A DNA stretch of 49,204 nt from SAR202 cluster bacterium (GCA_009392515.1 VFGE01000028.1:1-49204); one strand, 5' to 3'; shown: positions 16,495 through 25,687, counted from the first letter of the stretch. Program-made: numbers and translations. Notes: a model not told the origin generated them from the letters alone.

Positions 16495-17538
16495 ATGCTT
16501 GAACACGTGACTAGTGCGAAAATTGGCTGTTTATTGATGAATATTGGAACTCCATCAGAACCTACTGTATCAGGCTTAAGAACCTACCTTAAGGAATTTT
16601 TATCTGACCCTGATGTAGTTGATACTAATCCGATTTTACGATGGATTATTGTCAATTTGCTTGTTGTTCCTTTTAGACCCCAAAAAGTATTGCCACAATA
16701 TCAAAGCGTTTGGATGGATGAAGGATCTCCTTTACTTGTTTACACCCAAAAATTCGTAAAAAAAATTACAGAGAAAAACACTGATATTATATTTGATATA
16801 GGTATGAGGTATGGCACACCATCTATAGAGCAAGGACTCAAAAATTTGGTAGAAGCCAATGTCGAAAAAATTATATTGTGCCCAATGTTCCCACAGTATG
16901 CTCAAGCGACGTCAGGGTCTTGTATAAAAAGAGCTATTGAAGTGATTGAACATGAAGATATCAATATTCCTTATGAAATTAATTCATATTTTTATGATGA
17001 AGATTTTTTAATTAATTGTTTAGCTGAAACAATTAAAAATTCAACAGCATATCATGAAAGCGAATTTCTTCTCTTTAGTTTTCATGGTTTACCAGAACGA
17101 CAAATTAAAAAAATGGATACTTCTAACAACCATTGTTTAGTTCAGGAGAACTGTTGTGAAATTGAGTGTGAGTTTAATCAGTTGTGTTATAAGCGCCATT
17201 GTTATGAAACAGTGCAAAGAGTAGTTGATAAAGCAGATTTAAAAAAACCTTTTGATATAGCATTTCAAAGTCGATTTGGTATTGATCCCTGGATTAAACC
17301 TAACACTACAGATATTATTGAAGCATTACCTAAAAAAGGTATAAAGAATATTTCAGTTATTTGCCCTGCGTTTACTTTCGATTGTTTGGAAACTCTTGAG
17401 GAAATAGCTATTAGAAATCAAGAATACTTTATTGATGCAGGTGGAGAAAGTCTAACATTAATACCCGCTTTAAATGATAACGATAATTGGGTTAATGAAT
17501 TTTATAACTATATATATCAGAAGTTTGCTAGAGTATGA
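16495..17538 (+). CDS. hemH: Ferrochelatase with Cys-rich insert
   Basis: 347 residues. Ferrochelatase inserts Fe2+ into a porphyrin at the end of heme synthesis. Seen: GCLLMNIGTP near the start, PMFPQYAQATSGS (131-142), the catalytic His197 in SFHGLPE, and DCLETLEE (296-303) with the conserved acidic residues. Between 214 and 236 there are six Cys in 23 residues (NHCLVQENCC...ECEFNQLCYKRHC). Some bacterial ferrochelatases carry an internal Cys cluster that holds a [2Fe-2S] centre, and this insert fits that type. The ATG at 16495 touches AAGG directly; a GTG at 16507 is an alternative start. No other heme gene is in the window. Confidence 0.93.
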   Translation: MLEHVTSAKIGCLLMNIGTPSEPTVSGLRTYLKEFLSDPDVVDTNPILRWIIVNLLVVPFRPQKVLPQYQSVWMDEGSPLLVYTQKFVKKITEKNTDIIFDIGMRYGTPSIEQGLKNLVEANVEKIILCPMFPQYAQATSGSCIKRAIEVIEHEDINIPYEINSYFYDEDFLINCLAETIKNSTAYHESEFLLFSFHGLPERQIKKMDTSNNHCLVQENCCEIECEFNQLCYKRHCYETVQRVVDKADLKKPFDIAFQSRFGIDPWIKPNTTDIIEALPKKGIKNISVICPAFTFDCLETLEEIAIRNQEYFIDAGGESLTLIPALNDNDNWVNEFYNYIYQKFARV

Positions 17539-17547
17539 GAGGTAATT

Positions 17548-17931
17548 ATGAATAATGAAGAATATAAAAATAAATTAACACCCGCTCAATATGAAGTAAC
17601 AAGAAACAAAGCAACTGAACCACCATTTACAGGCGAATATTTACATAATAAAGAAGATGGTACTTATCTTTGTGTTTGTTGTGCTAATCCATTATTTTCA
17701 TCTGATACAAAGTATGATTCAGGTTGTGGATGGCCAAGTTTTTGGGACGCTATGGATTCTGAGCAAATAAAGGAAGAAGTAGATACTTCACATGGCATGG
17801 TAAGAGTTGAAATAACATGTGTAAAATGTGATGCTCATTTAGGGCATGTATTTCCAGATGGACCAGCGCCAACCGGTTTAAGATATTGTATCAATTCCGT
17901 TTCTTTGGATTTTAAAAGTTCTTCTGAATAG
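17548..17931 (+). CDS. msrB: Peptide methionine-R-sulfoxide reductase
   Basis: 127 residues, a single MsrB domain that repairs methionine-R-sulfoxide in oxidised proteins. Two CxxC zinc pairs are visible (CVCC near 47-50 and CVKC near 94-97). [10 protein letters not shown] and [20 protein letters not shown] carry the substrate pocket and the catalytic Cys (RYC). A good ribosome site (AGAGG) precedes the ATG. It follows hemH by 9 bases and converges with a small minus-strand gene. Confidence 0.95.
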   Translation: MNNEEYKNKLTPAQYEVTRNKATEPPFTGEYLHNKEDGTYLCVCCANPLFSSDTKYDSGCGWPSFWDAMDSEQIKEEVDTSHGMVRVEITCVKCDAHLGHVFPDGPAPTGLRYCINSVSLDFKSSSE

Positions 17932-17933
17932 TA

Positions 17934-18095
17934 TCATCCTTCAGGCCCGTCCCATTTATATTTTGTTGGACGACCGAGTTTCCCGTATTCAGTTTTATTT
18001 TCTTCAGGAGATATATTAGCAATTTCATTTTTCAGAGAAATCTTATTATCTTTTTGCTTGGTATGATTTTGGTTTAGTTTTTTATTTTTTTTCAT
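17934..18095 (-). CDS. Small basic protein, 53 residues
   Basis: Reads MKKNKKLNQNHTKQKDNKIS at the start and ends TEYGKLGRPTKYKWDGPEG at TGA 17934. The N-terminal half is Lys/Asn-rich and low complexity. The C-terminal EYGKLGRPTKYKWDGPEG is ordered in composition and looks like a conserved motif, though I cannot name a family. It converges with msrB with two bases between stops. Codon use fits the region, and the complete frame with an ATG favours a real gene, but no strong ribosome site is visible. Confidence 0.5.
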   Translation of the reverse strand: MKKNKKLNQNHTKQKDNKISLKNEIANISPEENKTEYGKLGRPTKYKWDGPEG

Positions 18096-18149
18096 GGTAT
18101 GATTTCCTTTACATTAATATATCACAAGAATCTTGAGGATAGTAATAAT

Positions 18150-18371
18150 ATGACTATTTATGATCCAAAGTTTTGGCGTTGGCAAGTAGAGGAAAGGCTT
18201 GCAGTTTTAAAACAAGAATTCAAATTAATGCGTTCAGATGATCCATCTAGAGGAGATTTGCAAAAGAGAATTGGTATGCTTGAGAATGAACTAAAACAGA
18301 TAGACAAAGAGGATGAAGAACATGGAACGCAGTGGTATGATGAAGAGACAGGCGCTGCCGCTGATATGTAA
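18150..18371 (+). CDS. Small coiled-coil protein, 73 residues
   Basis: From the ATG at 18150 (GAGGAT upstream) the protein begins MTIYDPKFWRWQVEERLAVL and is mostly one or two charged helices with heptad-like spacing (about 10-55), ending in an acidic tail EETGAAADM. An upstream in-frame ATG at 18099 would add 17 residues but has no ribosome site. It is soluble with no known motif. It leads a plus-strand run and is followed after 19 bases by the 249-residue unknown gene. Confidence 0.6.
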   Translation: MTIYDPKFWRWQVEERLAVLKQEFKLMRSDDPSRGDLQKRIGMLENELKQIDKEDEEHGTQWYDEETGAAADM

Positions 18372-18390
18372 CTTTATAAGGTGTTAGTAA

Positions 18391-19140
18391 ATGACAAATA
18401 TAATTGAAAAATTTGACAAAATCACCAAAACTGCTTCACGGAGTTTGGGTTTTAAAATTACCAAAGATGAAGATAAAAATCCTTCATCAATAATTATGGT
18501 TTCTACAAAAACAGTTACAAAACAATCAGTAAGTTCTTTTAAAAAAATCAATCCTGATGCATTGATTATTTATTCTGAAGATTTACCAAAACCAAAAGCT
18601 CAATTGTTAAAGGATTTTTCTTGGGGTATCAGTATTAATTCTTTGACAATTCAGAAAGCTGAGAAAACCCTTAAAAATAAACCTGAATTTATCATGTTCG
18701 GAGTTGAGAATTCATCAATAGAACCACTTGAAGAAGGATCAATCGGAAGATTTTTATTTGTAGAAAATGATATTACTGAATTGTATGTAAAAAATTTAGA
18801 AGATTTACCAATAGATGTAGTTGTTACATCACTTCCTGATGAGCCTAATATTACACTAAATACTCTTGTTGTCTTATCAAACATAAGAAACTATATCACT
18901 AAATATTTCTTTATTGAATCGAGTAAGAAATTAACAACTAGAGAATTACAAGAATTAAGAGAAATTGGTATTGATGGTTTTATTTTTAATGAATCTATTG
19001 GTACAAAAGAAATATTAGAATTAAAAGAAAATATACTTAAATTGCCTGATAAGAAAAACAAAAATACTAGTAAAAATAATGATCGAATATCTTTTTCTGT
19101 AGACAATGTTGATATAGAAAATGAAGATGATGACGAATAG
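18391..19140 (+). CDS. Unknown protein, possibly barrel-like, upstream of tyrA
   Basis: 249 residues, soluble. Short hydrophobic strands alternate with helices (SSIIMVST, DALIIYSED, WGISINS, PEFIMFG, GRFLFVEND, IDVVVTSLP, ITKYFFIES, GIDGFIF), a beta/alpha rhythm that recalls a TIM-barrel. It has no motif I can assign to an enzyme. The last 35 residues are low complexity and acidic (KNKNTSKNN... and ENEDDDE). AAGGTG lies before the ATG. It sits 32 bases before the better tyrA start. The function is not recognised. Confidence 0.55.
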   Translation: MTNIIEKFDKITKTASRSLGFKITKDEDKNPSSIIMVSTKTVTKQSVSSFKKINPDALIIYSEDLPKPKAQLLKDFSWGISINSLTIQKAEKTLKNKPEFIMFGVENSSIEPLEEGSIGRFLFVENDITELYVKNLEDLPIDVVVTSLPDEPNITLNTLVVLSNIRNYITKYFFIESSKKLTTRELQELREIGIDGFIFNESIGTKEILELKENILKLPDKKNKNTSKNNDRISFSVDNVDIENEDDDE

Positions 19141-19172
19141 TATCAAATATTCTTTTAGAAATGGGGTTTTCC

Positions 19173-20246
19173 ATGGATAAAATAGCAATAATTGGATTGG
19201 GTTTAATAGGTGGGTCTATAGGACTTGCCCTAAAATCTGGTAAACGTTCTGATATAGAGATTTGGGGATACGATCAAGATAATGCCGTTGGAAACAAAGC
19301 AAAAAAAGTTGGTGCAATCGATAAATCTGTATGGAATTTACCAGATGCAGTTAAAGAAGCCAAAATCGTAATAATTACTACACCTGTTTTGTCGGTACGA
19401 CAAATTATGGAAGATATTGCAGAACATTTATCACCTGGAGCTATTGTTACTGATACTGGAAGTACAAAAAGAGTGATTATGGATTGGGCAGATGAATATT
19501 TACCAGAAAATGTTCATTTTGTAGGTGGTCATCCCATGGCTGGACGTGAAACTTCTGGTATTGGAAGTGCTGACGGTACTCTTTATAAAGGATGTCGCTA
19601 TGTAGTGATTCCGCATGCTAAAGCTGATCAAAAAGCTGTAGATTCTATTATTTCAATGATTGAATATATTGGTGCTAAACCCTATTTTATGGACCCTCAA
19701 GAACACGATAGTTATGTTGGGGCGGTTAGCCATCTACCAATGATGTTATCCAAAGCACTTATATTATCTACAAGTCAAAGTCCTTCTTGGAGAGAAATCG
19801 CTAAACTTGCATCAACAGGATATAAAGATATTTCTAGATTAGCTTCAGGTAGTCCAATTATGCATTTAGATATAGCTTTAACAAATAAAGATTCAATTAT
19901 TTATTGGATAGATCGCGCTACTGAACAACTACAAAATATAAAAATGTTAATTGAAAAAACTGATGTTGAAGACATAGATGAAAAAGAAGAATCTATGGAC
20001 GAATTATTAGATACATTTTTAGAAGCATTGCATTCCCGAGAAAGTTGGCTTTATAGATATGAAGCTGGGGAAGATTTTGACGATTTAGGCAACAACCCAA
20101 CTCAACCTGATCTTCCAACCTCTAGTGATCAAATAGCTGATATGTTGTTTGGAGGTAGACTAAGGGAAAGATATCAAAAAATGTTTGAAGTTACATCAAA
20201 ACAATTAATAGATAATCAGAAGAAAAACAGGCGATGGAGTAGATGA
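19173..20246 (+). CDS. tyrA: Prephenate/arogenate dehydrogenase
   Basis: 357 residues from the ATG at 19173, where the dinucleotide-binding strand DKIAIIGLGLIGGSIG begins at once; an ATG at 19161 would add four residues. It makes 4-hydroxyphenylpyruvate or tyrosine from prephenate/arogenate with NAD(P)+. Visible: Rossmann GLGLIGGS, TDTGSTKRVI, the substrate-site GGHPMAGRETSG, and the helical domain AVSHLPMMLS. No ACT regulatory domain is evident; the C-terminal 70 residues are a charged helical extension. aroA begins one base after its stop, so the two form an operon. Confidence 0.93.
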   Translation: MDKIAIIGLGLIGGSIGLALKSGKRSDIEIWGYDQDNAVGNKAKKVGAIDKSVWNLPDAVKEAKIVIITTPVLSVRQIMEDIAEHLSPGAIVTDTGSTKRVIMDWADEYLPENVHFVGGHPMAGRETSGIGSADGTLYKGCRYVVIPHAKADQKAVDSIISMIEYIGAKPYFMDPQEHDSYVGAVSHLPMMLSKALILSTSQSPSWREIAKLASTGYKDISRLASGSPIMHLDIALTNKDSIIYWIDRATEQLQNIKMLIEKTDVEDIDEKEESMDELLDTFLEALHSRESWLYRYEAGEDFDDLGNNPTQPDLPTSSDQIADMLFGGRLRERYQKMFEVTSKQLIDNQKKNRRWSR

Positions 20247-20247
20247 T

Positions 20248-21558
20248 ATGGAGATGGTTGTCGGTAAATCTTCTCAGATACAAGGAGAACTATATTTACC
20301 TGGAGATAAATCAATATCCCATCGATCAGTAATATTTAATTCTATATCAAATGGTACTGCTAAAATAACTAATATTTCTCTTGGGCAAGATTGTATTTCT
20401 ACTATTAATATTATGAGAAATATGGGAGTAGAGATTGATCTCAACGAACAAGATACGACTACTCTTATTATAAAAGGGGTTGGTAGAACGGGACTAAGAG
20501 AACCAAATATAGTTTTAGATGCAGGTAATTCTGGCACCACAATGAGGCTCATCTCAGGACTATTGTCCGCCCAACCATTTTTTTCTGTACTAACAGGAGA
20601 TGATTCTCTGCGTTCTAGGCCAATGGGTAGAATAATTTTACCTTTGAAACAGATGGGTGCAAATATATTAGGGAGAGATGGAAATACTAAAGCTCCGTTT
20701 GCAATATACGGTTCAGAGTTAGAAGGGATTGAATATACTATGCCTGTGGCTAGTGCACAATTAAAATCGTGTTTAATATTAGCTGCAATTAATAGTGTGG
20801 GCAAAACGATTTTGCATCAACCAGCTCTTTCTAGAGATCATACAGAGAAAATGCTAGGGAATATGGGCGTTAATATACAAAATGATGGATTGAAATTAAC
20901 AATAGAACCATTTACTGGTGAATTTAAAAGTATAGATGTAAATGTCCCTGCAGATATAAGTTCTGCAGCTTTTTGGATTGTTGCTGGTTTATGTCATCAG
21001 CAAGGAAAGATTACTTTGAAAAATGTAGGAATTAATCCTTCTAGATCTGGCATTTTAGATGTTATGTCTGAAATGGGTGGGAATATATATGTAAAAAATG
21101 CAACTATTGTTGCAGGAGAAGAAGTTGCAGATATTGTAGTAGAACCAAGTGAATTACAAGGTATCGAAATTAGTGGGGATATTATTCCAAGATTAATAGA
21201 TGAAATTCCTATAATTGCTTTAGCTGCTTGTTTTGCTAAAGGAAAAACAGTTATAAGAGACGCATCTGATGCACGGAATAAGGAAAGTGATCGATTATCC
21301 ATTACAGTTAGTGAATTATCAAAATTTGGTGCTGATATTGAAGAGACTGTAGATGGTATTATTATTAATGGTGTTGGTAGTTTAAGCGGTACAATTTGTG
21401 AATCATTTAACGATCATCGTATAGCAATGATGGAAGCTATAGCTGCTATTTTATCACAGGGTAAAACAACTATAAAAAATAGTGAATGTGTTGCAATTTC
21501 TTATCCGCAATTCTGGGATGATTTGAGTAATTTAACAGGAGACCACTACGATGCCTGA
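20248..21558 (+). CDS. aroA: 3-phosphoshikimate 1-carboxyvinyltransferase (EPSP synthase)
   Basis: 436 residues. It joins shikimate-3-phosphate and PEP, the sixth step of the shikimate pathway. Seen: PGDKSISHRSVIF (substrate Lys, Ser, Arg), LDAGNSGTTMRL, PFRS-equivalent SLRSRPMGRII, IPRLIDEIPIIALAA with the catalytic Asp, RDASDARNKESDR and FNDHRIAM. In the glyphosate-related N-A-G-T/T-M-R-L region this enzyme reads NSGTTMRL. It is one base after tyrA and overlaps gmk by 8 bases. Confidence 0.96.
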   Translation: MEMVVGKSSQIQGELYLPGDKSISHRSVIFNSISNGTAKITNISLGQDCISTINIMRNMGVEIDLNEQDTTTLIIKGVGRTGLREPNIVLDAGNSGTTMRLISGLLSAQPFFSVLTGDDSLRSRPMGRIILPLKQMGANILGRDGNTKAPFAIYGSELEGIEYTMPVASAQLKSCLILAAINSVGKTILHQPALSRDHTEKMLGNMGVNIQNDGLKLTIEPFTGEFKSIDVNVPADISSAAFWIVAGLCHQQGKITLKNVGINPSRSGILDVMSEMGGNIYVKNATIVAGEEVADIVVEPSELQGIEISGDIIPRLIDEIPIIALAACFAKGKTVIRDASDARNKESDRLSITVSELSKFGADIEETVDGIIINGVGSLSGTICESFNDHRIAMMEAIAAILSQGKTTIKNSECVAISYPQFWDDLSNLTGDHYDA

Positions 21559-22111
21559 TACAAAACTTTTTGTTATTTCAGGGCCTTCTGGTGTGGGTAA
21601 AGATACAATAATTAATCATTTAAAGTCTCGAGATAAGAATTGGTATTTTGTAGTTACAGCTACAACTAGATCTATACGAGAAGGTGAAAGAGATGGTAAA
21701 GATTACCTATTTCTTACAGATGATCAATTTCAGGCAATGTTAGATCGAGACCAATTTATAGAAAATGCAGAAGTTTATGGGAATAGGTATGGAGTACCTA
21801 GTTCGCAATTTGATATAGCAAAATATTCTAACCGCCATGCAATATTAAAAATCGATGTGCAGGGCGCTTTAACAATTAAATCAAAATTTGATGATGCTAT
21901 TTTGATATTTGTTCAACCAGAGAGTATTGATCAATTAATTTCTCGTTTAACTACAAGAAATTCAGAAAATCAAACTGAATTAAAATCAAGAATATCAAAA
22001 GCTTCTTATGAAATGGATCAAATTGAACATTTTGATTATATTGTTACCAATAATGATAATGAAATTTTAGAATCAGTAGAGATGATTGATAAAATTATTT
22101 CTTCACATTGA
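21551..22111 (+). CDS. gmk: Guanylate kinase
   Basis: 186 residues, typical length. It phosphorylates GMP/dGMP to GDP/dGDP with ATP. P-loop GPSGVGKDT (about 10-18), the GMP-binding region TATTRSIREGERDGKDYLF, and EVYGNRYGVP are conserved, as is ILKIDVQGA. The C-terminal lid carries RLTTRNSE. The start lies inside the end of aroA (8-base overlap), so translation is coupled to the aromatic genes although the function is nucleotide metabolism. Confidence 0.96.
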   Translation: MPDTKLFVISGPSGVGKDTIINHLKSRDKNWYFVVTATTRSIREGERDGKDYLFLTDDQFQAMLDRDQFIENAEVYGNRYGVPSSQFDIAKYSNRHAILKIDVQGALTIKSKFDDAILIFVQPESIDQLISRLTTRNSENQTELKSRISKASYEMDQIEHFDYIVTNNDNEILESVEMIDKIISSH

Positions 22112-22143
22112 TCTACCTGCTATGATGTTATTTTGGAGGTAAT

Positions 22144-22425
22144 ATGGCAATTGATAAAGAAACAGTTGAGTATGTATCTAGGTTGGCTAAAATCAGACTC
22201 GATGAAAAAGAATTAGGTGAATATACCAATCAACTAGATGATATTTTAGATCATATTAAAGTTTTAGAAGGTGTTGATACCAAAGGTGTTGAACCTCAGT
22301 ACGGGATTTTACAAACAGTTATGCGCGAAGATAGAATAGCTGAATCTTTAGAACAGTCCCAAGTTTTACAAAATGCTCCTGATGTTGAGGGCGAATATAT
22401 TAAGGTCAAGCCAGTATTAGAATAA
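22144..22425 (+). CDS. gatC: Asp-tRNA(Asn)/Glu-tRNA(Gln) amidotransferase subunit C
   Basis: 93 residues with the GatC pattern VEYVSRLAKIRLDEKEL, NQLDDILDHIKVLEGVDT and the C-terminal VMREDRIAES...LQNAPDVEGEYIKVKPVLE. GatC stabilises GatA and bridges it to GatB in the enzyme that amidates mischarged tRNA. A strong GGAGG ribosome site is 8 bases before the ATG. It precedes gatA by 24 bases. gatB is not in the window. Confidence 0.95.
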   Translation: MAIDKETVEYVSRLAKIRLDEKELGEYTNQLDDILDHIKVLEGVDTKGVEPQYGILQTVMREDRIAESLEQSQVLQNAPDVEGEYIKVKPVLE

Positions 22426-22449
22426 TTAATAACTTGAAAGATTAAAAAT

Positions 22450-23916
22450 ATGGATTTAGAACTACAAAAGATGACGATTAATAGTGCGCGAAAATTACTT
22501 GATGAAGGGTCTATTTCTTCCAAGGAATTAACACAACTATATCTTGATCGAATAGGAAACACAGAAAATCTTATTCAGAGCTATGTGACAGTAGATGGCG
22601 AAAAAGCTTTAAAACAAGCTGAAACTGCTGATGAGATTATTAAATCTGGAAAAGCATCATATTTAACAGGTATTCCTTTACAGATTAAAGATAATATGTG
22701 TACAAAGGATACGTTGACAACGTGTTCTTCAAAAATGCTTGAAAATTTTATCCCTCCATATGACGCAACTGTTGTAAAGAAATTGAGAGATGAAAATGCA
22801 GTTTTTCTTGGCAAAGGAAATTTAGATGAATTTGCTATGGGTTCATCTACAGAAAACTCTGCATTCAATACAACAAAAAATCCTTGGGATATTACAAAAG
22901 TCCCAGGCGGGAGTAGTGGGGGGCCGGCCGCAGCTGTTGCAGCATCTCAAGCCATAGCTTCTCTTGGATCAGACACCGGAGGATCGATTAGACAACCAGC
23001 ATCTTTATGCGGGGTTGTTGGCCTGAAACCTACATATGGTCTAGTTAGTAGATTTGGGCTTATAGCATTTGCATCCTCACTTGATCAAATTGGACCAATA
23101 ACCAAAGATGTTACGGATTGTTCAATACTTCTCAATTCTATAGTTGGTAATGATATAAATGACTCAACTTCTTTGAAGTATGATTCTCCTGACTATTTGA
23201 ACAATTTATCTGATGATATTTCTAATCTAAAAATAGGTGTTCCAAAAGAGTATTTTGTATCTGGTATAGATAATAAAGTTCGAGAATCTGTTGAAACAGC
23301 AATTAAACAATTGGAATCTCTTGGAGCAAAGGTTGATCGGGAAGTTTCTTTACCCTCAAGCGAGTTGGCATTAGCTGTATATTATATTATTGCCCCATCA
23401 GAGTGTTCTTCCAATCTATCAAGGTTTGATGGAGTAAAGTATGGTTTTCGATATAAAGATGGGAACTCTATGTGGGAAGAATTAGAAGTTACGCGTCAAT
23501 TAGGATTTGGACCAGAAGTGAAACGAAGAATCATGTTGGGTACCTATAGTTTATCTTCAGGATATTATGACGAATATTATTTAAAGGCTCAAAAAGTAAG
23601 GACTGTAATTATTAATGAATTTGAAGAAACTTTTAAAAAATATGATTTATTAGTAACTCCTACATCTCCTACCACTGCGTTTGGTGTAGGTGAAAGAACC
23701 GATAATCCACTTCAAATGTATTTAAGTGATGTTTGTACTGTCCCCGTTAATATTGCTGGGCTTCCTGCAATATCTATACCTTGTGGATTTTCTGATGGAT
23801 TACCAATTGGTTTGCAAATTATTGGGCCAAGGTTTAGCGAACAAAATATTTTAAATCTTGCATATGCTTTCGAACAAAATACTGAATGGCATAAATATAA
23901 TCCAAGGATCGAGTAA
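22450..23916 (+). CDS. gatA: Asp/Glu-tRNA amidotransferase subunit A
   Basis: 488 residues of the amidase-signature family. It releases ammonia from glutamine for transamidation of Glu-tRNA(Gln) or Asp-tRNA(Asn). The catalytic triad is visible: Lys in PLQIKDNM (about 79), cis-Ser in [15 protein letters not shown], and nucleophile Ser in [29 protein letters not shown] and [13 protein letters not shown] are GatA-type. The presence of GatCA suggests that the organism lacks at least one of GlnRS or AsnRS, an inference from the family. Confidence 0.96.
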   Translation: MDLELQKMTINSARKLLDEGSISSKELTQLYLDRIGNTENLIQSYVTVDGEKALKQAETADEIIKSGKASYLTGIPLQIKDNMCTKDTLTTCSSKMLENFIPPYDATVVKKLRDENAVFLGKGNLDEFAMGSSTENSAFNTTKNPWDITKVPGGSSGGPAAAVAASQAIASLGSDTGGSIRQPASLCGVVGLKPTYGLVSRFGLIAFASSLDQIGPITKDVTDCSILLNSIVGNDINDSTSLKYDSPDYLNNLSDDISNLKIGVPKEYFVSGIDNKVRESVETAIKQLESLGAKVDREVSLPSSELALAVYYIIAPSECSSNLSRFDGVKYGFRYKDGNSMWEELEVTRQLGFGPEVKRRIMLGTYSLSSGYYDEYYLKAQKVRTVIINEFEETFKKYDLLVTPTSPTTAFGVGERTDNPLQMYLSDVCTVPVNIAGLPAISIPCGFSDGLPIGLQIIGPRFSEQNILNLAYAFEQNTEWHKYNPRIE

Positions 23917-23919
23917 ATT

Positions 23920-24189
23920 ATGTTCATGTTAGTAAAGATTGAATTACAGAATTTCAGTTTGTGGAAGTCAATTTGGGATAAAGAAAAGGCTGTACGAGAG
24001 TCGTATGGATGTGTCAGTGAAAAAATATTTCGTAACTCAGTATCAGATAAAGAAGTATTTATATTAACAGAATGGGAAGATATTGAAGATGCTCAAGAGT
24101 TTGGTATGTCTGATGATTTACGAAAGTCTTTAGGGAAGTCAGGAGGACTTGGACGACCAGAGGTTTCTTTCATAGACGAGATTTCCTAA
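23920..24189 (+). CDS. Small dimeric alpha/beta-barrel protein (ABM-like)
   Basis: 89 residues with the ferredoxin-like arrangement of antibiotic-biosynthesis-monooxygenase-type proteins: first strand MLVKIELQNFSLWKSIWD, a helix, FRNSVSDKEVFILTEWEDIEDAQEFGMS in the middle, and a last strand PEVSFIDEIS. Such proteins form dimers; many are of unknown function. The initiator may be ATG 23920 or the second Met at 23926. It starts 3 bases after gatA and converges with the phosphatase gene. Confidence 0.65.
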   Translation: MFMLVKIELQNFSLWKSIWDKEKAVRESYGCVSEKIFRNSVSDKEVFILTEWEDIEDAQEFGMSDDLRKSLGKSGGLGRPEVSFIDEIS

Positions 24190-24195
24190 TACTCT

Positions 24196-25002
24196 TTACT
24201 GATACCATTTTTCATTTTCTGTCATTTTGAGAAATATATTTAGTAATTCTTCACTAGAACATAATAAACCCTTAGTAAGAAGATTAGCTTGTTTTAATGT
24301 TGCTTTATCAAGGGTAATTCCGTTGCTTTCTGTTACCAATAATAATCCTGCAGCTATATCCCAAGGTGAAAGAGAATGATGTAAAAATATATCGATTCGC
24401 CCAGAAGCAGCATATGCCATTCCTAACGCTGCTGAGCCAAATACTCTTAAGCATTGCATGGTAGGAAAAAGATTTTCAATAAGTTTGAAAGCATGTATAG
24501 CTTTATCATCTATGCGACCTATATCTAGTCCAATTATAAAATCTCCTGGATTTGTTTTTGTGCTAACTTGCATTGATTCTCCATTAAGAGTAGCTCCTTG
24601 ATTGGATTGAGAAAAAAATAGCTCGTCTCGTATTGGATCATATATTGACCCAACAACTGGGTTGTTACCTTGAACTAAACCGATTGATACACAAAAATGC
24701 GGTATACCTGCTGCAAAATTTCTTGTACCATCAATGGGGTCAATAACCCATCGTAATTCATCGGATATTATATTACCGCCATATTCTTCACCAAGAATTT
24801 CAATGTCAGGAAAATATTGCCCCAATCTTTCTCGAATTAAAGTTTCTGAAGCTAGATCTATATTTGTAACTGGGTCTGATGGGCTCTTAAAGGATATTTG
24901 TTTTGTAGTATAAAATCCCTCTTTAACTAATTCCCCAGCTTCTTTAATTATAGATGTAAGAATTGGTTGGATTTCAGTGTCATTCATGTTATTAAAAATC
25001 AA
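24196..25002 (-). CDS. Inositol monophosphatase family protein
   Basis: 268 residues of the SuhB/IMPase family, Mg2+-dependent phosphatases acting on inositol-1-phosphate, histidinol phosphate, PAP or similar. Metal motifs: D-P-V-T-N-I-D (about 43-49), GEEYGG (first Glu region), WVIDPIDGTRNF with the two metal Asp, and SPWDIAAGLLLVTESNG with the late Asp. Start is TTG at 25002, supported by AAGGAA nine bases upstream; an ATG at 24987 is the alternative. The specific substrate cannot be decided here. Confidence 0.9.
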   Translation of the reverse strand: MIFNNMNDTEIQPILTSIIKEAGELVKEGFYTTKQISFKSPSDPVTNIDLASETLIRERLGQYFPDIEILGEEYGGNIISDELRWVIDPIDGTRNFAAGIPHFCVSIGLVQGNNPVVGSIYDPIRDELFFSQSNQGATLNGESMQVSTKTNPGDFIIGLDIGRIDDKAIHAFKLIENLFPTMQCLRVFGSAALGMAYAASGRIDIFLHHSLSPWDIAAGLLLVTESNGITLDKATLKQANLLTKGLLCSSEELLNIFLKMTENEKWYQ

Positions 25003-25506
25003 TATAATGTTCCTTTAATATTATTAAATTTCTGTAGAAATATTACTTCGTATAACTATACTTAGTATATAGAATAACATTGTTTAATATCTGTTTTGTA
25101 ATAAAAAGTGTAACTCACAAATATTTATTGTCGTGCTTTTGGGGATTTATAATACCTGTTGTTCTTTTTTTACAGCAATTAAGATTGTTTGATACATATA
25201 TAAGATTATTTCTCTAAATATGTTTTTTGAAGAGAAATTGTCTAATTCTATATATTTATACTAATTCTAAGCTATTGGCCTTGACGGTTATACCTATGTA
25301 GAAATCGCCTAAAATCGACGAGAAACAATTTTTAGTATTAAATTCTTGTATCTCAACAAGGTTTGATTTTGACATACATTCCTGACGATTTCGTTTTGTC
25401 AGAATACATACCTTTTTAAGATAAATTTTCCTATTTTTATAAATGATGCAGTCTGGTTAGTTTTAATTGTCGTTATTTATTACTTGTATACAAATATTAA
25501 CTTAGT
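25003..25506. other. Gene-poor stretch of about 500 bases
   Basis: I see no convincing coding frame, tRNA or known structured RNA here. The sequence is AT-rich, with one less AT-rich patch at about 25275-25410. Within it, CTGACGA (25382-25388) and TTGTCAG (25396-25402) can form a 7-base-pair stem with one G-U pair and a 7-base loop. No T-run follows, so it is not a typical terminator. It lies between two minus-strand genes and may hold the phosphatase promoter. Confidence 0.5.
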
Positions 25507-25674
25507 TTAATTGATAACTTTTAAGATAAATTGAATTAGTCCGTACACTATGAATACAATGCATAGTGATATTGGTATGGTAAATACTAATCCGCTTCCA
25601 CCCTCTAGTGAATCACTTTTCATCCATAAAAATATTCCAATTATGACTCCCAGAATTGTTAACTCTACTAGCAA
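25507..25674 (-). CDS. Two-helix membrane protein, 55 residues
   Basis: Reads from TTG 25674 (AAGG eight bases upstream) to TAA 25507. Two hydrophobic helices (about 3-17 and 28-51) flank the polar turn MKSDSLEGGSG, and the second helix ends IVYGLIQFILKVIN. It starts 13 bases after the stop of the ribbon-helix-helix gene and is probably co-transcribed with it. I do not recognise the family. A regulator paired with a tiny membrane protein could be a toxin/antitoxin-like or sensing pair, but nothing in the sequence proves it. Confidence 0.55.
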   Translation of the reverse strand: MLVELTILGVIIGIFLWMKSDSLEGGSGLVFTIPISLCIVFIVYGLIQFILKVIN

Positions 25675-25687
25675 ATTAATTTCCTTA

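Noticed and set aside
20274-20804. Minus-strand open frame opposite aroA
   Set aside because: aroA has full family motifs on the other strand; the antisense frame has none.
25300-25330. ATCGACGAG as a possible tmRNA start
   Set aside because: No tRNA-like ends, tag reading frame or pseudoknots could be found around it.
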